Origin: Heliopora coerulea
Lineage: Eukaryota > Cnidaria > Anthozoa > Scleralcyonacea > Helioporidae
Assembly: GCA_030142905.1 (NCBI GenBank)
Contig: JASJOG010000101.1
Span: 776,501-840,500 of the forward strand
Direction of reading: 5' to 3'
Length of the DNA stretch: 64,000 nt
Shown here: positions 1 through 13,962 of the stretch, in pieces
Layout of the letters: every line of letters begins with the position of its first letter
Position numbering within the stretch: position 1 is the stretch's first letter
The notes under the pieces: generated by a model
The model's input: only the letters and a program-made list of their open reading frames with translations
Told to the model about the DNA's origin: nothing
The model's database searches: none
Made by a program: the position numbers and the translations under genes

Positions 1-936
1 ATCGCGGGACAATCTTATTTTTGGGAAAAAGTAATTTAAGAGATAAACCCAAATTAAACTTCAAGCCAAGACGATGCACGTGGAATTTGAAGGTCGCAAA
101 GTAAAGATTAAACAGAGTTTAGAGCAACGTCGTCTTGTGTTCGTGGTACAGAATGAGTATTTTGAACAACATACCGTGGGGATGGTGCAAATCCAAGTTC
201 TAAATCTGGTTTGGCTTCCTTGTTGGAACCTAGGAGCGGTGTTTTCTCGTTTGCCATTGTTGAATCTTGTCAAAACTAACGTATGTTTGACCCACTTGCG
301 ATCATAACACTTGTAAGAATTCATGCGGAAAAATCAAGGAAAATGAATGTTTAATAGATGATCGTTAACGTGATGCGAAACCCTTTGGGGTTTATGTAAA
401 TTGCTGGCCAGATTTTCTCAGTTAATGTATGTTTCTTCAGGATTTACGATGCAAAGGTTTCTGTGTATGTAGTTGATAAGTCTATTACGATATTGACATC
501 CCGGTTATCCTATGAAGAAATGAGAACTTCACGGAAATTCACAGCATATTTAATACTTTTCTGCACGCATGTGGTGGTCGTATGACAGCAGATGATAACA
601 CGGAACAAATGTGAGAACAAACAGAATTAAGAAAAGCAAAAAGAAAACAAAGAACAACATAAAGAAAATTCCTGCAGGAAAGGGCTAACCTTTTAACGCA
701 CAATGTCCGATGTTCAGGACACTTAAGAATCAAAGAACCGGTGAGAGAACTAAAGAAAAAAGGTCAGAGCAAAGGATAAAAGAAAAAAAGTTCATGCGTT
801 AAAGAGTTAAGTGATACTTACCCATTTCCTTTGAAGACGTCTCAGACCAGTCAGACGGTGTGTTCTAAGGTTACAACGTTCGAAACAACGTCGAAGGAAT
901 TACGTCGGCATTTTGAGCCCATAAATTTCAGTATTT

Positions 937-1257
<321 letters not shown>

Positions 1258-4249
1258 TTTATTAAAATAATTACATCGCAGCCCTGTAGCTGAATTGCGT
1301 AATTAATTCACATTAGGAAAAAATGTAGGACATTAAAGTAAGTATAAATAAAGCTGTATATACAAATGTTGTGACATATAGAATCTCTAAAGTTTATTGT
1401 TGATTAAAGAAACCAAGTTTAACTGCCTACTGTATTTTATACTTGTGGCTTGTTTTACGAGTTGCAAAACGCTCAGTTTCTTCTAAAACAACGGTAGATC
1501 TGAGGTGGAAGTAATTTGTCTTTTTAATCTTTGCCTTTTGAAACTCTGGGGATTGTCTGCAACCCAGCAATATTTTTTTCTAGCACATGGTGGTAGTTAG
1601 ATCACTGCTGCAGTTGTGCGCCAATTTCGGAGCCTCTAAGCTTCTGAAACCTAAAGCAGTTTTGTTGGTCCACATGGACATAAATGATAAATGATGTTCG
1701 ACAGATAAAAACGAGACATGCACCTCGTTGCAAAATATAAAGAAATTAATATATATTGCAGGATTCCTCGTCAGATTTTCCTTTTACTACCGTTTCTTTG
1801 ACGAACGAGTTTCCAGGTTCAAGAGCTGGTCATAGCAGTTTTTAAATAAGCGAGCTAGACGTGGAAAAACTCGTCCATTCTTACAGTGGGCACAAGTCAA
1901 TCAAATTTGCTACGGAAAAACCTTTAATGGAAAATTTAGTTGCGTGTATGGGCCCATAATTAGACAGATGTCGAATAGGAAATATGACAATAGCACAGGA
2001 AATTGGGGTTTTTATTAAGGTTCCACCCATCACCTTTTGAATTGACTCCTTACGACATGATGAGTCTCGTGACATTTTTATTCCAATTGCGGCTTTGGCA
2101 AAAAATAAATTATGAATGGTTTAAAAAGGAAATTTAAATGTTGATTGTTCAATAATATGCCTTTCTCGGCGGTGTCTTCCCCTTGACAAGTGAAATCGCG
2201 CAGCGTTGGTCAGAATAAAATACTAGAACACTAACCCAGACGAGAAAAAGCTAACACCAGTTTGGTCCTTTAGCTGTCGTTGATATTTTCAAAAATATAG
2301 CAATTGAAAAGAATTTGAGCTTGTTTCCTCAGTCAGGAAAAAGAGCGGGAGCGATTGCTGGTACTTGAAGCGTCTGAGAAAGTGCAAAGACGACAACGTA
2401 GGCAGTTGATTTTGATTACAATCAAGACCGTAACCAAAGTTTAGACAACATTCTCAAAGCCTGCATGACAACGGACCGAAGAACTTAAAAAATTAGACCG
2501 AACATTGTCTTCGTTACTGCCACTAAGCATCATCCTGCTCTGAAAAAATATAGTCGTTTGAGTTGTGAGGTTTCGATCACATGGAATGTGCTGTTCCGCC
2601 CGACCATAGTTGTCTTGTACTAATTTGGGTCCATTTTGTGGAGCATAACACGCGAGGGAAGGGTGTGGGTAGAAGAGAGCTTGTTGGGACTTCATTTAAC
2701 CACTTTGTTTTAAACTGTCTACTAAGTAAAACTTGTAATAAGTCATCCAAGTTATCCAACCTACAACAACCTCAAGCTATGCACTTGTATTTCTTGAGAA
2801 AACTTAGTTATCTATATCAAGTACATTTTAAGACTAATAGATTTGGTAATACCTTTATTATGAAATATGCCAGACATGAAATTTAGTTTTAATGCTTATG
2901 TTCAATTAATCGAGTTAGTTATTACTGTTGTGAAACACAAATTTAATCAACGTTGGTGGTCTGCAATTTGTATTGTCATGAACTGAATTGGAATTTATCA
3001 AAAGCCAACGTAATCTATTGTGGAAACAGCTCCTAAGTCATAGCTGGACGATCGTATCATGAAAGTTGTAATGTTTATTTGAGTTTTGTTAGGTTTAAGC
3101 CATGTAAAGCTATTATCTTATTTTTGTGATCACAGCACCATAATTACTCCTCTTGAAAATGTCATGAACAGTGTTACCGACATACTTTAAAAGACTTTTG
3201 TTTACGTTTGCGAATTTAAGGTCAAGGTACAAGTTAGTGTTGTTAAATCCTTGCTCTGGGTTGTATTAGTCCAGCCTACATTAATCAGGTTCCTTACTGA
3301 ATTCCAGGTATAATGTAAGTACTATTCAGACTAGACTTGAGCTCAAAATACGATATGAAACTGTGAAATAACATAACTATGATAAGGACCGTTACATTCT
3401 GATTTTAATATCTCAATTTTACAAACAACTATATTCATTTAGTATCGGAAAATCTTTTTCAAACGTTCTTGCTGACTATGTCACATTCTAAACAACGCCT
3501 TCACCTTGCAGAGCCAAAGACTTGGTCAGAATGTATCTGATTGGCTAAACTGTAATGTCAAGCAATTTCAACTGAAATTGCCCACCAAAAGCATAAAAAG
3601 AGACGCTCCTTTCCTTACAAGCAGAGAGCAGAGCAGACGGACAGAGAAAACAAAGCTGAAATAAACACCAAGAAGAGAACCCAGAGTCAGAAGAACTTCT
3701 TGCTAGAGCTGAACACTGCTTGAACATTCATAAACCTTAATTTCTGTTTATTGTTTTGGTGTTCTAATAAAGATCCCGCACCTCGCCCAAAGCGTGACTC
3801 TACCGAGCTGAAATAAACCTCTAATTTAACATTACTATTAGCGTTGCTTGTAGGGTTCAAAAGGTAACTCAGCCCAAGGGCTGCAAGGTTTTAATTTAGT
3901 TTTTAATAAAGTTCAACTGAGTTCAAAGACAGGTTTCCTTTATGGAGACCACGTCATTCTAAGTTATCGTGAATGGCCAGAAAATTTGGCATTAACAAAC
4001 TGACAGCACTTACGATTTATAATTTAAAGAAGAACTTCACTGGTTGATCAAAATTATTAGAACAGACAAACGTATGCTAACTTTTTGGTCAAGAATTTAA
4101 TTACAAAATAAGTTTGACCCGACGACGGTGCATCGAAAGGATCGTTTCAAGAAAGTAGAACGGAAAACTGATAGCAAGAAAGGGAAGTGGATCTTCTGAA
4201 TGACAAGGACAAGCGATTCAGAATGTCTTGAGTGAGCGATGGATGTAGC

Positions 4250-4255
4250 TTTATT
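4250..4255 (-). terminator. Possible polyadenylation signal of ABCB1-like copy 1
   Basis: AATAAA on the minus strand about 350 nt after the stop codon. It is a candidate only; AT-rich DNA produces such hexamers by chance. Confidence 0.3.
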
Positions 4256-4603
4256 TCGAAGAGATTTATGTTTTGTATGCAAAATTTACAAACAATAGCA
4301 AAGCCATCAATGTCAATGGAATTTAAAGAATGTAGTGGGTACATCATTTTCCATTATAGTGTTGGGAAAGATAAGGCAGATTAAACTGGCAAGTAACTCC
4401 AAAATTTCTATAGAGAAAACTCTCAGGAAAATAATTTCCTGGAACAGACTTCGCAGCCGGTAAGTAAGCCTTTCATATGAGAACGGTCGTTGGACTTCCG
4501 GCATAACAAAAAGTTTCCAATGCGCTTCAAAATCCTCTAAATAATCGTTATAAGAAACAATGTAAAGTTCTTGTAACTCCAGCTCAACTCATCTGTGATC
4601 TTT

Positions 4604-7600
4604 CTAGTCATCAGAGGGAGTCTTCGACTGAGCTCTTTGGAGGGTGTAGTAAACTCCTTTCAGCGCTAGCAGTTGTTGGTGAGTACCTCGCTCAACCACT
4701 CGACCTTTTTTTATCACTACAATACAGTCAGCATTTTGGATTGTCGACAGACGATGAGCAATCACCAAGGTACTTCGACCAACACTGGCGTTGTCCAAAG
4801 CTTCTTGCACCACCTTAAGAGACGGGAAGTATAAGTTAGGAGAGACGAAAAAACGCTCAAAACGGAGAGGAACGAGGAGCTCAATAGTACGTTGATCCCG
4901 ACGATTTGTTGGCAGCGGAATCTAACCTGGCTTGTAGATGAGAATTTAAAGGGTTTTTAGCTACTGAAATTTGTAAAACCAAACACCGAATGTCAATCCT
5001 CTGTTTCATAAATCTCGCCAGTCTAGTATTCTTTAAGTATTCCTTAAAACCCGAGGGGGAGTACTATACCGGATATTTTGGAGAAATGCTCGACTTGGAC
5101 TCCCAACATACTTGAAGGAGTATAGGATAATGTCAATTTATGCAATGTTTAAAAAACGAGCAGGAGTGCTTTAATGGATATAAAACACAAGGCGATAGCC
5201 AAGTGTTTTAGATCCGATAGAGCTCGAAGGCGAGAAATTTGGAGGAGAAAAGTCACACGTGTTTTTATCACATATAAAGACACGACACGGGTATAATTTT
5301 TCTTTGTATTTCCTCATGAATTCTTAATGAGTTTTTTAAGTAATATTAAAACAGCAATTATAATCTATCAAAAGTCGCAACTGATCTCTCGAAAATCCCC
5401 GTGTTATATCAACTGTTTTTGTTCCTTTTCTCATCAGGTTAAACCTTCTCAGCCATTTTCTCACGCAGATAAATGTAACTAAACTGAACATTTTAACACT
5501 CAATGGCTATAATTACCCGTTTTTTCTATTTACTGGAGAACGGTAATCCTGTTACTGTTTTGCAGATATAAAATACGAGGTAACGGCCGAGTATCCTTTA
5601 GATCCGATAAAGCACGTTCTAAGAATTTTTTAAATGACATCTAGAAACGAACCTCTTCTTACGCTAACTGACGAAGAAAGTTTGACAATTAATGTTTCCC
5701 GAGCCGCAAAAAAATGAGACGAGAAAAGCCAGCGGGATCTATGTGAGATATACAGTTATCACTGAGTTTTAATTTTGTTTTTTTGTGTTTTCCTCTAGTC
5801 TAGAATGATAATGAGTTTTAGAAATTCTTAAATATGGTAATGCTGCCTGATGAAAATTCTAATTTCATTATTGTCTTTTGAATATTGTTTGTGTGAGCCA
5901 AGTGGTGGATGCAACCTATGGAGGAGACTTGTTAGCTGAGAAAAATGTTTAAATTTTACCGTGAAAAATCATGTCGTACAGATTTTACTTTAATTGATGC
6001 GATAAAGAATACCTTTTCACTTTCAGTATCCAAGGCAGAGGTAGCTTCATCCAATAGTAGTATTTTTGGACTGCGAATCAAAGCTCGCGCAATGGCAATC
6101 CTTTGTTTCTGTCCACCAGATATAAGAGTTCCTTTGTCACCAACAACAGTGTCATAACCCTAATGCAAGCGTTTAAAACGACATTAGCTGACATAGATAA
6201 AAGAAGGCAAAGAGAAAAAGCCCTAAGGTATACATACTGATTCTGGAATGAATGTTCCTCCCTGAACAAAAAACCTGACGCAACAATGGTACTACCTTTG
6301 GCAAATTCGAAATAAATTGATGAATATTTGCTGATCTAGCTGCTTCTTCAATTTCTTTGTCGCTGAAATCCCGAGTAGTGTCGCCATAAGCTATGTTCTC
6401 TCTAATCGTCAAATCAAAAAGGACTGGTTCTTGGGAAACAATTCCAATTTGTCTTCTCAACCACTTCACGTTGAGAGTTTTCACATTGTTCCCATCTATC
6501 ATCTGAAAAAGATGATGTCATTTACCAATTACGAAAGCAATTTGTGTAGTAAGATTGAAGTCATGATCGGACTTAACATTACTAAAAATTTTATCATCTT
6601 TAGCGCCATGCAGAATCATTGGATATTCCACGACGGAATTCCAGTGACTTTATGGAAATACTTCATGCTTCTTCCTGGATACTTCAAAAAACTGTCTGCG
6701 CGCTGAGGACGCGTACTTATAGTTTAGACCGCAAATTTCGAATTCATTTTGTGGCTAATGGTTCCAGAAATTATTCCTGGAGGTTGAGCTGCAGCTTCTG
6801 ACACTTATTTGTCCATACTTTTAAAGATGTTGATCCATTTACGTGATTAAGGAGGCCACTCTGCTGATGATGTCATGATGACGGTGGTAATTAGGACGAC
6901 TACGATAATGATGAAGATGGTGATGATAATGATGATCATGATTATGATCATGTCGATGATAATGATTGATGATTATAAAGATGACGGTGATAATGATAAT
7001 GACGATAATAATGATATGATGACGATGCCAATGATGATGATGACCATGATGATAATAATGATTGTGATGACGGTGATAATTATGATAATTATTCTGATAG
7101 TCACGATGATAATGACGGTATATGAAGGTGTGCAAATGTGGAGGTGTGAAGACGACGCCCATCTCCGTAGCATGAAAAACATTACCAGTCACTAAAATCA
7201 ACCAAACAATGATGACATCATTGACATCTCTGACATCCCTAACAATACTTGCTCATCAGCAAATCACACTTCAGGCATTGTTGTAGAATCAGGACAACCC
7301 TTAAATGCTTACCACACTTCCACTCTTGACATCATAGAACCGTTCCACCAAAGACACTGAAGTGCTCTTACCACAACCACTGGTTCCCACCAGTGCTACA
7401 GTTTGCCCCGGTTGAACGGTGATATCAAGATTGCGTAACACTTTAATTCTGCGCCGAGTGGGGTACCTGAAGCGAACATTTACTAATTTGATTCCACCTT
7501 TGCATTCATCCTAGAAAATAAATGCAGAAAAGCTAGTGTGTTATAATAGTAATAGGTAAGAGTTTAGCATGCCTTAAAGCAGAATTTCTTGTGAATGTCA

Positions 7601-10600
7601 TTACAGACAGAAAGACTGGGTAGGAAAGTACCACAACTATCGGAACACCAAGAAACAGATCAGTTTCCTACTTACCGGACGTAACCCAGCACTTGAGTAA
7701 CTGTCGATGGACGGCACATTATCCAGGAGCAAGAAAAGTCGTTTGGCTGCATCCTTTGCTTTCGAGTAATCTGGCGTCATTGAAGCAAGTTGACCGATCA
7801 CTAGGGCACCCAAAGAGACGGTAAAAATGGACCTGATGGGATAAATTTGAGCATTAAAACTGAAATGATGTGTTCAGGTACTGAGAAAAAGTGATATGGT
7901 TGATACAACGGGGACGGGAGCCAAAATAGCACTAAAAGAGCTGTTTCTGCGTGTGATTCTGTGCATTGCGATTGACTTCTTGGAGTATGTGTTTAACTGA
8001 AGAGAGCGTTGAGGACAAACTACGGCGAATCATAAGTGGATATCTTGCTGCGTAGACTGTCACGAAGATGACAATCACAACGCACCAAATCGCACGTGTA
8101 AAGGGACCTTAAAAGAAGTCACGCGATCGGGCAATAACGAGATCTAATCTTGGACTTGCCGTGTCAGGCAAGGGATTAACCTCGAGATGGGCTTGTATAA
8201 GTTGCAATGGTGTAACATGAGCCAAGTCAAAATTGTAAGATTGGTGATGTGGAATGATGATTGGTGATGAAGAATGATGGGTAAAGAAATTTAGGGTGGT
8301 TTAAGGTATGGCTGTAGTCGAGTTATCATGTCTCTGCACACCGAGTCTCAGCCATTATCCTCCAGTCCTAGACGAAGTCAAAGGTTTGGTAAAAAAGGGG
8401 ATGTTAAAGGTGGTAATTGTCATGAAGAATGACATTTTACGGATACTTATGAGTGAAACAGCAAGCGGCTTACATATGCAGCGCTCTATCTAAGACGCGA
8501 CTTACTTAAACTGAGACAACACTTGTATAAATCATACAAATGTAACGTTCAGGTCCAACGTGTGCCTAGGCTAACTGAAGATGCGGTTTCGCACTCGCCA
8601 AAATGGACCAGGTCGCATTTTGTTCAAAGCCAAAAGTAAATGGTTGAACCCGGGAGAATCGGTACATGTTGGTGATGGTAGATCATCCAGGTTACTACAG
8701 TCTTGAAAAAGATTGTTGGTGACAGACATTTTGACTCTCTTTTTCGACTCTGAAGATGATCGCCGCTGAGGCCGTCAAAACGTCAGTCACTAACAGTTTT
8801 TCACAAGACTACAGTAACCTGGACAATCCACCATCACCAACATGTAGCGACTCTTATTTCTTTTCAATAAAATGGCTATGATTAATTTAGACAGTGATAT
8901 AAAAATGGGATGCTGCGTAGGCAGTATAAAACAGCACAAAAAGTTAAAAGGTTGGTAGACTGCCTACCAACCTTTTAACTTTTTATGATTAATTTAACCA
9001 GGTATGAGTGGGCAATGGGTCAGTGAAGCAACGACTGTGTCGTTCTGTGAGTTTAGCTAGGTTTTTCTCAGCAAGACATGTCCGTACATGTGAAGGGAGG
9101 ATTTGAGGTTGGATTAAATTACCAACCAAGGGGTAAAATGACAGGTAAATGCTACGAACTAAAATCTTACGTCATCATCTCCCTTAACGTGATGTCTCTG
9201 TCGGTGACCAGTTTGCCGCCATAGCGAAACGTAGCGGCGAAACTCAGGTTGACGAGGCACATGGCGGAACCCGTGGAAATACCGGCAAAATGGACCACTT
9301 TCTTGGCTCTCCTAAATAAACCACGTATACACAGTAAACGAACTAAAACTAAGGCAACGTAACTGCTTAAGGACTGTTTACACGTGCAATTTGGTGCATT
9401 GCGATCGACATCTTGGAGTATGTGTTTAACTGACGAGAGTGTCGAGGACAAACTACAGTGAATCATGAATAGATACTTGCTTCATAGACTGTCACGAGTT
9501 TATTACATACACCAGGGTGACGATCGCAACGTGTAAACGGTCCTTTACAGTTCTTCGTTAAAACAGATAATTGATACGGCAAGCATGTAATGACAATGAA
9601 AAAGATGGCTAAAAAGTGAGAGTTCTGTTGTTGGGAATGACGATATATTTCAATAAAATGACAGAGGTTTTTGCGGTAAAGTCTTAATGATAAACGAAAA
9701 TTTGCTCTGCTAATTAACACGGTTAAAGCATATGTTTTTGCTAAGATTTTTATCTATTTCTTGATCGTTTCTTGAAGTAGACAAACGTCCTCACTCCTTT
9801 CCCCTCCATTCACGCTGGCTCAAAACAGACTTACATGGATAGAAAGTTAGACACCCTTGACGCAGATTGGTAATCTCTGCTCAGCACTCAGTCCTAGTTG
9901 TATAACACAACAAAGTGAATGACACAATAACAAGGATAGATACCGAAAAACTTTCAACGCCATTCTTCTTATTATTGTAAGCTAACGTTTAAAGTGTGTA
10001 CGAAGTGATGAAATAAGGTTGAACGAAACTATCTAATTGTATGGTCAGTATAGCTCTCCCATCCCTCAACTGGTTCTTGAGATGTTAAATGGTTGCTTGA
10101 TACTTCAACACAATTGCGTTTTCTCTCTTTTTTTTTTCACTATTTTGATATACATATTAAAGTTTTTGGTTCATTTTTTCGCTTTTAACACTGTTTTCGT
10201 TTTCTGCACGCGTTAGACAGTTTACCATACTCCATTTCCACTATCGATGGAAAAAAATGTACGAATTAGTTCAGCGGCCATCAATGAACTAGGATCATGT
10301 TGTGCGCAATGACTAACCTATAGGGTTCTGCTATCACGTTACGATAATTTTCAAAGATGGTTTCTTGTAATCCCAGCGAGGTAACTGTTTGGATATTAGA
10401 AATAGCCTCCTCGGCGATCTAAAAAGGGTACAAAAAAATTAAGAACTAAAGACTAGAATAAACTCTACCAATATGAAACAACCATTAGAGTTGCTTCCGA
10501 TGCTCCCAATATTGAAGTTGGGCATTCCTTTTCCAATTCCCTAAATGCCAATTCATTTTTGCAGTTTGCAAAGTCATGTTAATGAGCTTCTTAACTTTAG

Positions 10601-13600
10601 CCAGATGAACTACGTTTGCCTCATTGAATTTTTAGTCTAAGTAAAGGTTATAAACTGCCACTGACCGAGGTGTTTAAGCGACATATCAACCTGAGGAAGA
10701 AGCCCGAAGTTTCAAACATCCAGGTCAAAGTATACAACAGACTTACATCATCGCCGGTGAAGTTTCAAAAGAAGTATTTAACTTGCCCGACAAATATACA
10801 GAAATGGCGAAATTACGATAGAAAGTACGTGATATCTTAATGATCTTGATAAGTTGGTTTCCATTCTCCGGTGTAAAAAAGAAACTGAGCCAACTATGAT
10901 ATAATCATCGTTAGAAAAACGTTTATTTTCTGGTTGATGTTATTGAAGTTCGCTTAATCGGAGCAAGTAATTTCCTGTCGTCTATGAATTTGCGTTCAGG
11001 GGTCCTTACGATTGTCGTATGCGATTCGTCGCCCTGACATGCGATAATCCAATAGTGTCAACCGTTAACGATAGAAGACTTTTTGTCTTTACTGGCAACT
11101 GACATCTTGGCGTATGAGTTAAACTCACGAGAGCATCGAGAAAGAACTGGAGCGAATTAAAAACGGATATCTTGCTGCACGGACTGTTATGGGTTTATTG
11201 CATACAGCAGGATGACAATCGCAACGTAGAAAGTCGCACGTGTCAGCGGACCTTAGTGAAACTTGACAGGCCTTATGGAAGGATATTAACGCTACTCCAA
11301 GTGAAACGACCTCACACCGAACCCACAGTTTACTTGCCCGGTATGGGTTCGACCAACTTAGAGTTGCGTTAATATCCTTGTCTTTCACCCAAGTACATAG
11401 TTCCGTACAATCACTAGGCCTTATTGAAGTTTGAAAAGCCGTTATTGAATTTATGAATCGCTCCAATGAATACCGTTTTCCCTTTAATGAAAGGATAAAT
11501 AATACTTACGTGTCCAGCTTCCGCTTCATCTGAGGTTCGCGTCTTTGATCCAAGGACGGAATTGGTGAGCAGCCCCGCAATATAAAGCAAGGGAACGAAG
11601 GCCAAAATGACCAAAGTTACTTGCCACGAATTAGCGAAAGAAACGATGAGACATCCAATGACAGTCACGACACCTGACACTGCAAGTCCGAGTTGGGATC
11701 CGGTGGCCTGGAATAAAAAGAAATATTAAATGCAAGTTTAGAAAAGCAAAAGCCATAGACGTTGGGAAGTCATTTGTTGCGAGTTTCAAAAGGATAAAGA
11801 TGCGGTAACTAACGCGAGTAAACGCGCCTGGCAGAAATGGTGCAAGTTGAGCTTTTCATTTTAGCCGGAAATTTAAAATTTAAACTCATCATTAGATAAA
11901 CTGCATCCATGGTCTTCGATTGTCTCTACGCCACACATTGAAGGTTCTGTTGATCATTGACCTCTCCTCTATTTGTTACTCAGACATTCACATATTACTG
12001 GTCCGATCCTCAGAAGCTTACCACGTGAACTACCAGTCAGACCTTTGTTGCTACTCAATCATAGAAATTTCATCTGTCAAAATTTAAATCATTCGAACAT
12101 GATCTATGTTAACTTTTGTCCGATTATTATGGTTTTGCGGAATATCAAATGACGAGCTTCAAACTCTCATAGTTTTTCAATTCAGTCATTAATTAAAATA
12201 CAATTGGTTCTATGATGAACTAAGTAGGAACTGAAGCCGATTCAAGTCGTTTAGTTTTGTTTACAGTCTGTACTGTTTTATTTTGTTACCTTTTTGCATG
12301 TTGTATTGTGTTTCGTTCTCTCCTTCTCTCCTCTGGCCTGCTACGCTATGTTCCGTTCCGTCCTGTTCCGTTCAGTTCCGTTCTGTTCCGTTTAGTTCCG
12401 TCCCGTCCCAACCTGTAGCTGTTTTTTATAGTTGTTCTTTAATTAGCTGTTGTGTCGTATTGTGTTGCATTCTGTTTTGCTTGGTTCAACGCAGTTCAAT
12501 TTTAATTGACGCCACTCAGCTCATCTCGCTCCAATTCAATACCATGCATGTTACAAGTGTAGATAATGAGAAGCTACATTATTAAATCAAAAAACAAACC
12601 ACTTTCAAAATAACGTTAATTCAGTTCAACTGCCCTTTCAGAAACTTACGCCTTTAATAGAAGACACCTCTGTAGCTAATCTGGAACACAGCGCTCCGGT
12701 GCTGTGTCGAGGAAGGTCAAAATAAGCAATGTCCTAAATCAAAATCAAAAAGGAGATTTTACTGGAGAAAGTTTATTGTCAGATTATGCAGGATAATGTG
12801 TACTATGAGCTGTGTATTTAATTGTTGTAGTGCCCATTTGTCTTCGTCGTCGGCACCGTAGTTTTTGCTAATGTTATTGTTGCCTAGGCACCACAAAAAA
12901 TTGTTTCCACGTTTTTGTTCAGCCCAGGTTAAATAGTGAATAACAAGACAAATGTTTTCGAGATAAAAAAAAAGCAAACTAGCAACAAGCAAAACATTGT
13001 CAAAATGTAGCTTCAATTACAATCTGTTATTATCCACATGTTCTTTTAACATAATTCATTTACCTGTCTCAGGAATGCCAGAAAAGCTTTCTTTCTTAAT
13101 CGACGAGTCAGGGCCTCACCCGATCTCGCGAACATCCAGTTCTGAAAAAGACATCAAACAGTCATCGATAAGAAATTGAGTACAACTTTACGCCACTGAG
13201 TAACATTTTCGCGAGTTGGTTCCCGTTTCGGTCTTGAAACGTCTCACCAGGCACTCAAAGATTTCTTTCACCAAATACAGACTCAATTATTACGATATTA
13301 CAACTAAGGCCTGATCTATTAAGTACGATTGCAATGCAAGCGATTGGGTCTCAAGGGTCTTCAGCAGGTACTGCAACTTTCGGGAATGAATGGTAGAAGT
13401 TGTAGCAAGCGAGGAGTCGGGAAGAAATCGTAATTTTAGAATAAATGTAAGTGCCCAGCACAAAATACGGAATAAAGCCTTTCCACATAAGTCCATTTTG
13501 TGTGTCACGATATTTAAAATAACTCGATGAAAAGAGCAGGAAACAGTTGTTCCTTACTTGTAAAAGAACCCCGACTCCACTTTCTACTCCAATGATGATC

Positions 13601-13915
13601 CACACAACGGCCCATTTCTTGGCATCGTCTTTCATTTCTTCCTCTTCTTCATGTTTTTTGGGATCGTATGACAGGGTCTACAATCAAAAAATGCGCAGGT
13701 TACAGGCGGAATACAACGCTTGTGATTCTAGAATTTGTCTTGTTTGACCATTAGTATCCAACAACTGGCGTAAGGAACTAGTTCAGATTTAATCACAAGT
13801 AGTGGAACTTTTACAATGAATGCTGCAGCATAACCAACTTTAATCCTTAATAAGAAGGAACGTTCCTTGAATCACTGAATGAATAAATGAATGAATAAAC
13901 TAACACATAAACCAA

Positions 13916-13962
<47 letters not shown>

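Larger units (their letters stand above)
4604..7510 (-). other. NBD2 of ABCB1-like copy 1 (exons 24-27)
   Basis: Second ATPase domain, residues about 1014-1266. Exon 24 (7313-7510) holds the A-loop RYPTRR and Walker [10 protein letters not shown] (about 1055-1063). Exon 25 (6296-6502) holds Q-loop IVSQEPVLF. Exon 26 (6013-6159) holds signature ISGGQ and Walker B ILLLDE (D1185, E1186). The terminal exon holds H-loop IAHRLSTI and ends in KTPSDD. The site is intact. Confidence 0.94.

Noticed and set aside
6839..7201. His-rich 120-codon minus frame resembling a metal-binding protein
   Set aside because: Comes from the imperfect GAT repeat, with overlapping frames on both strands, inside a transporter intron.
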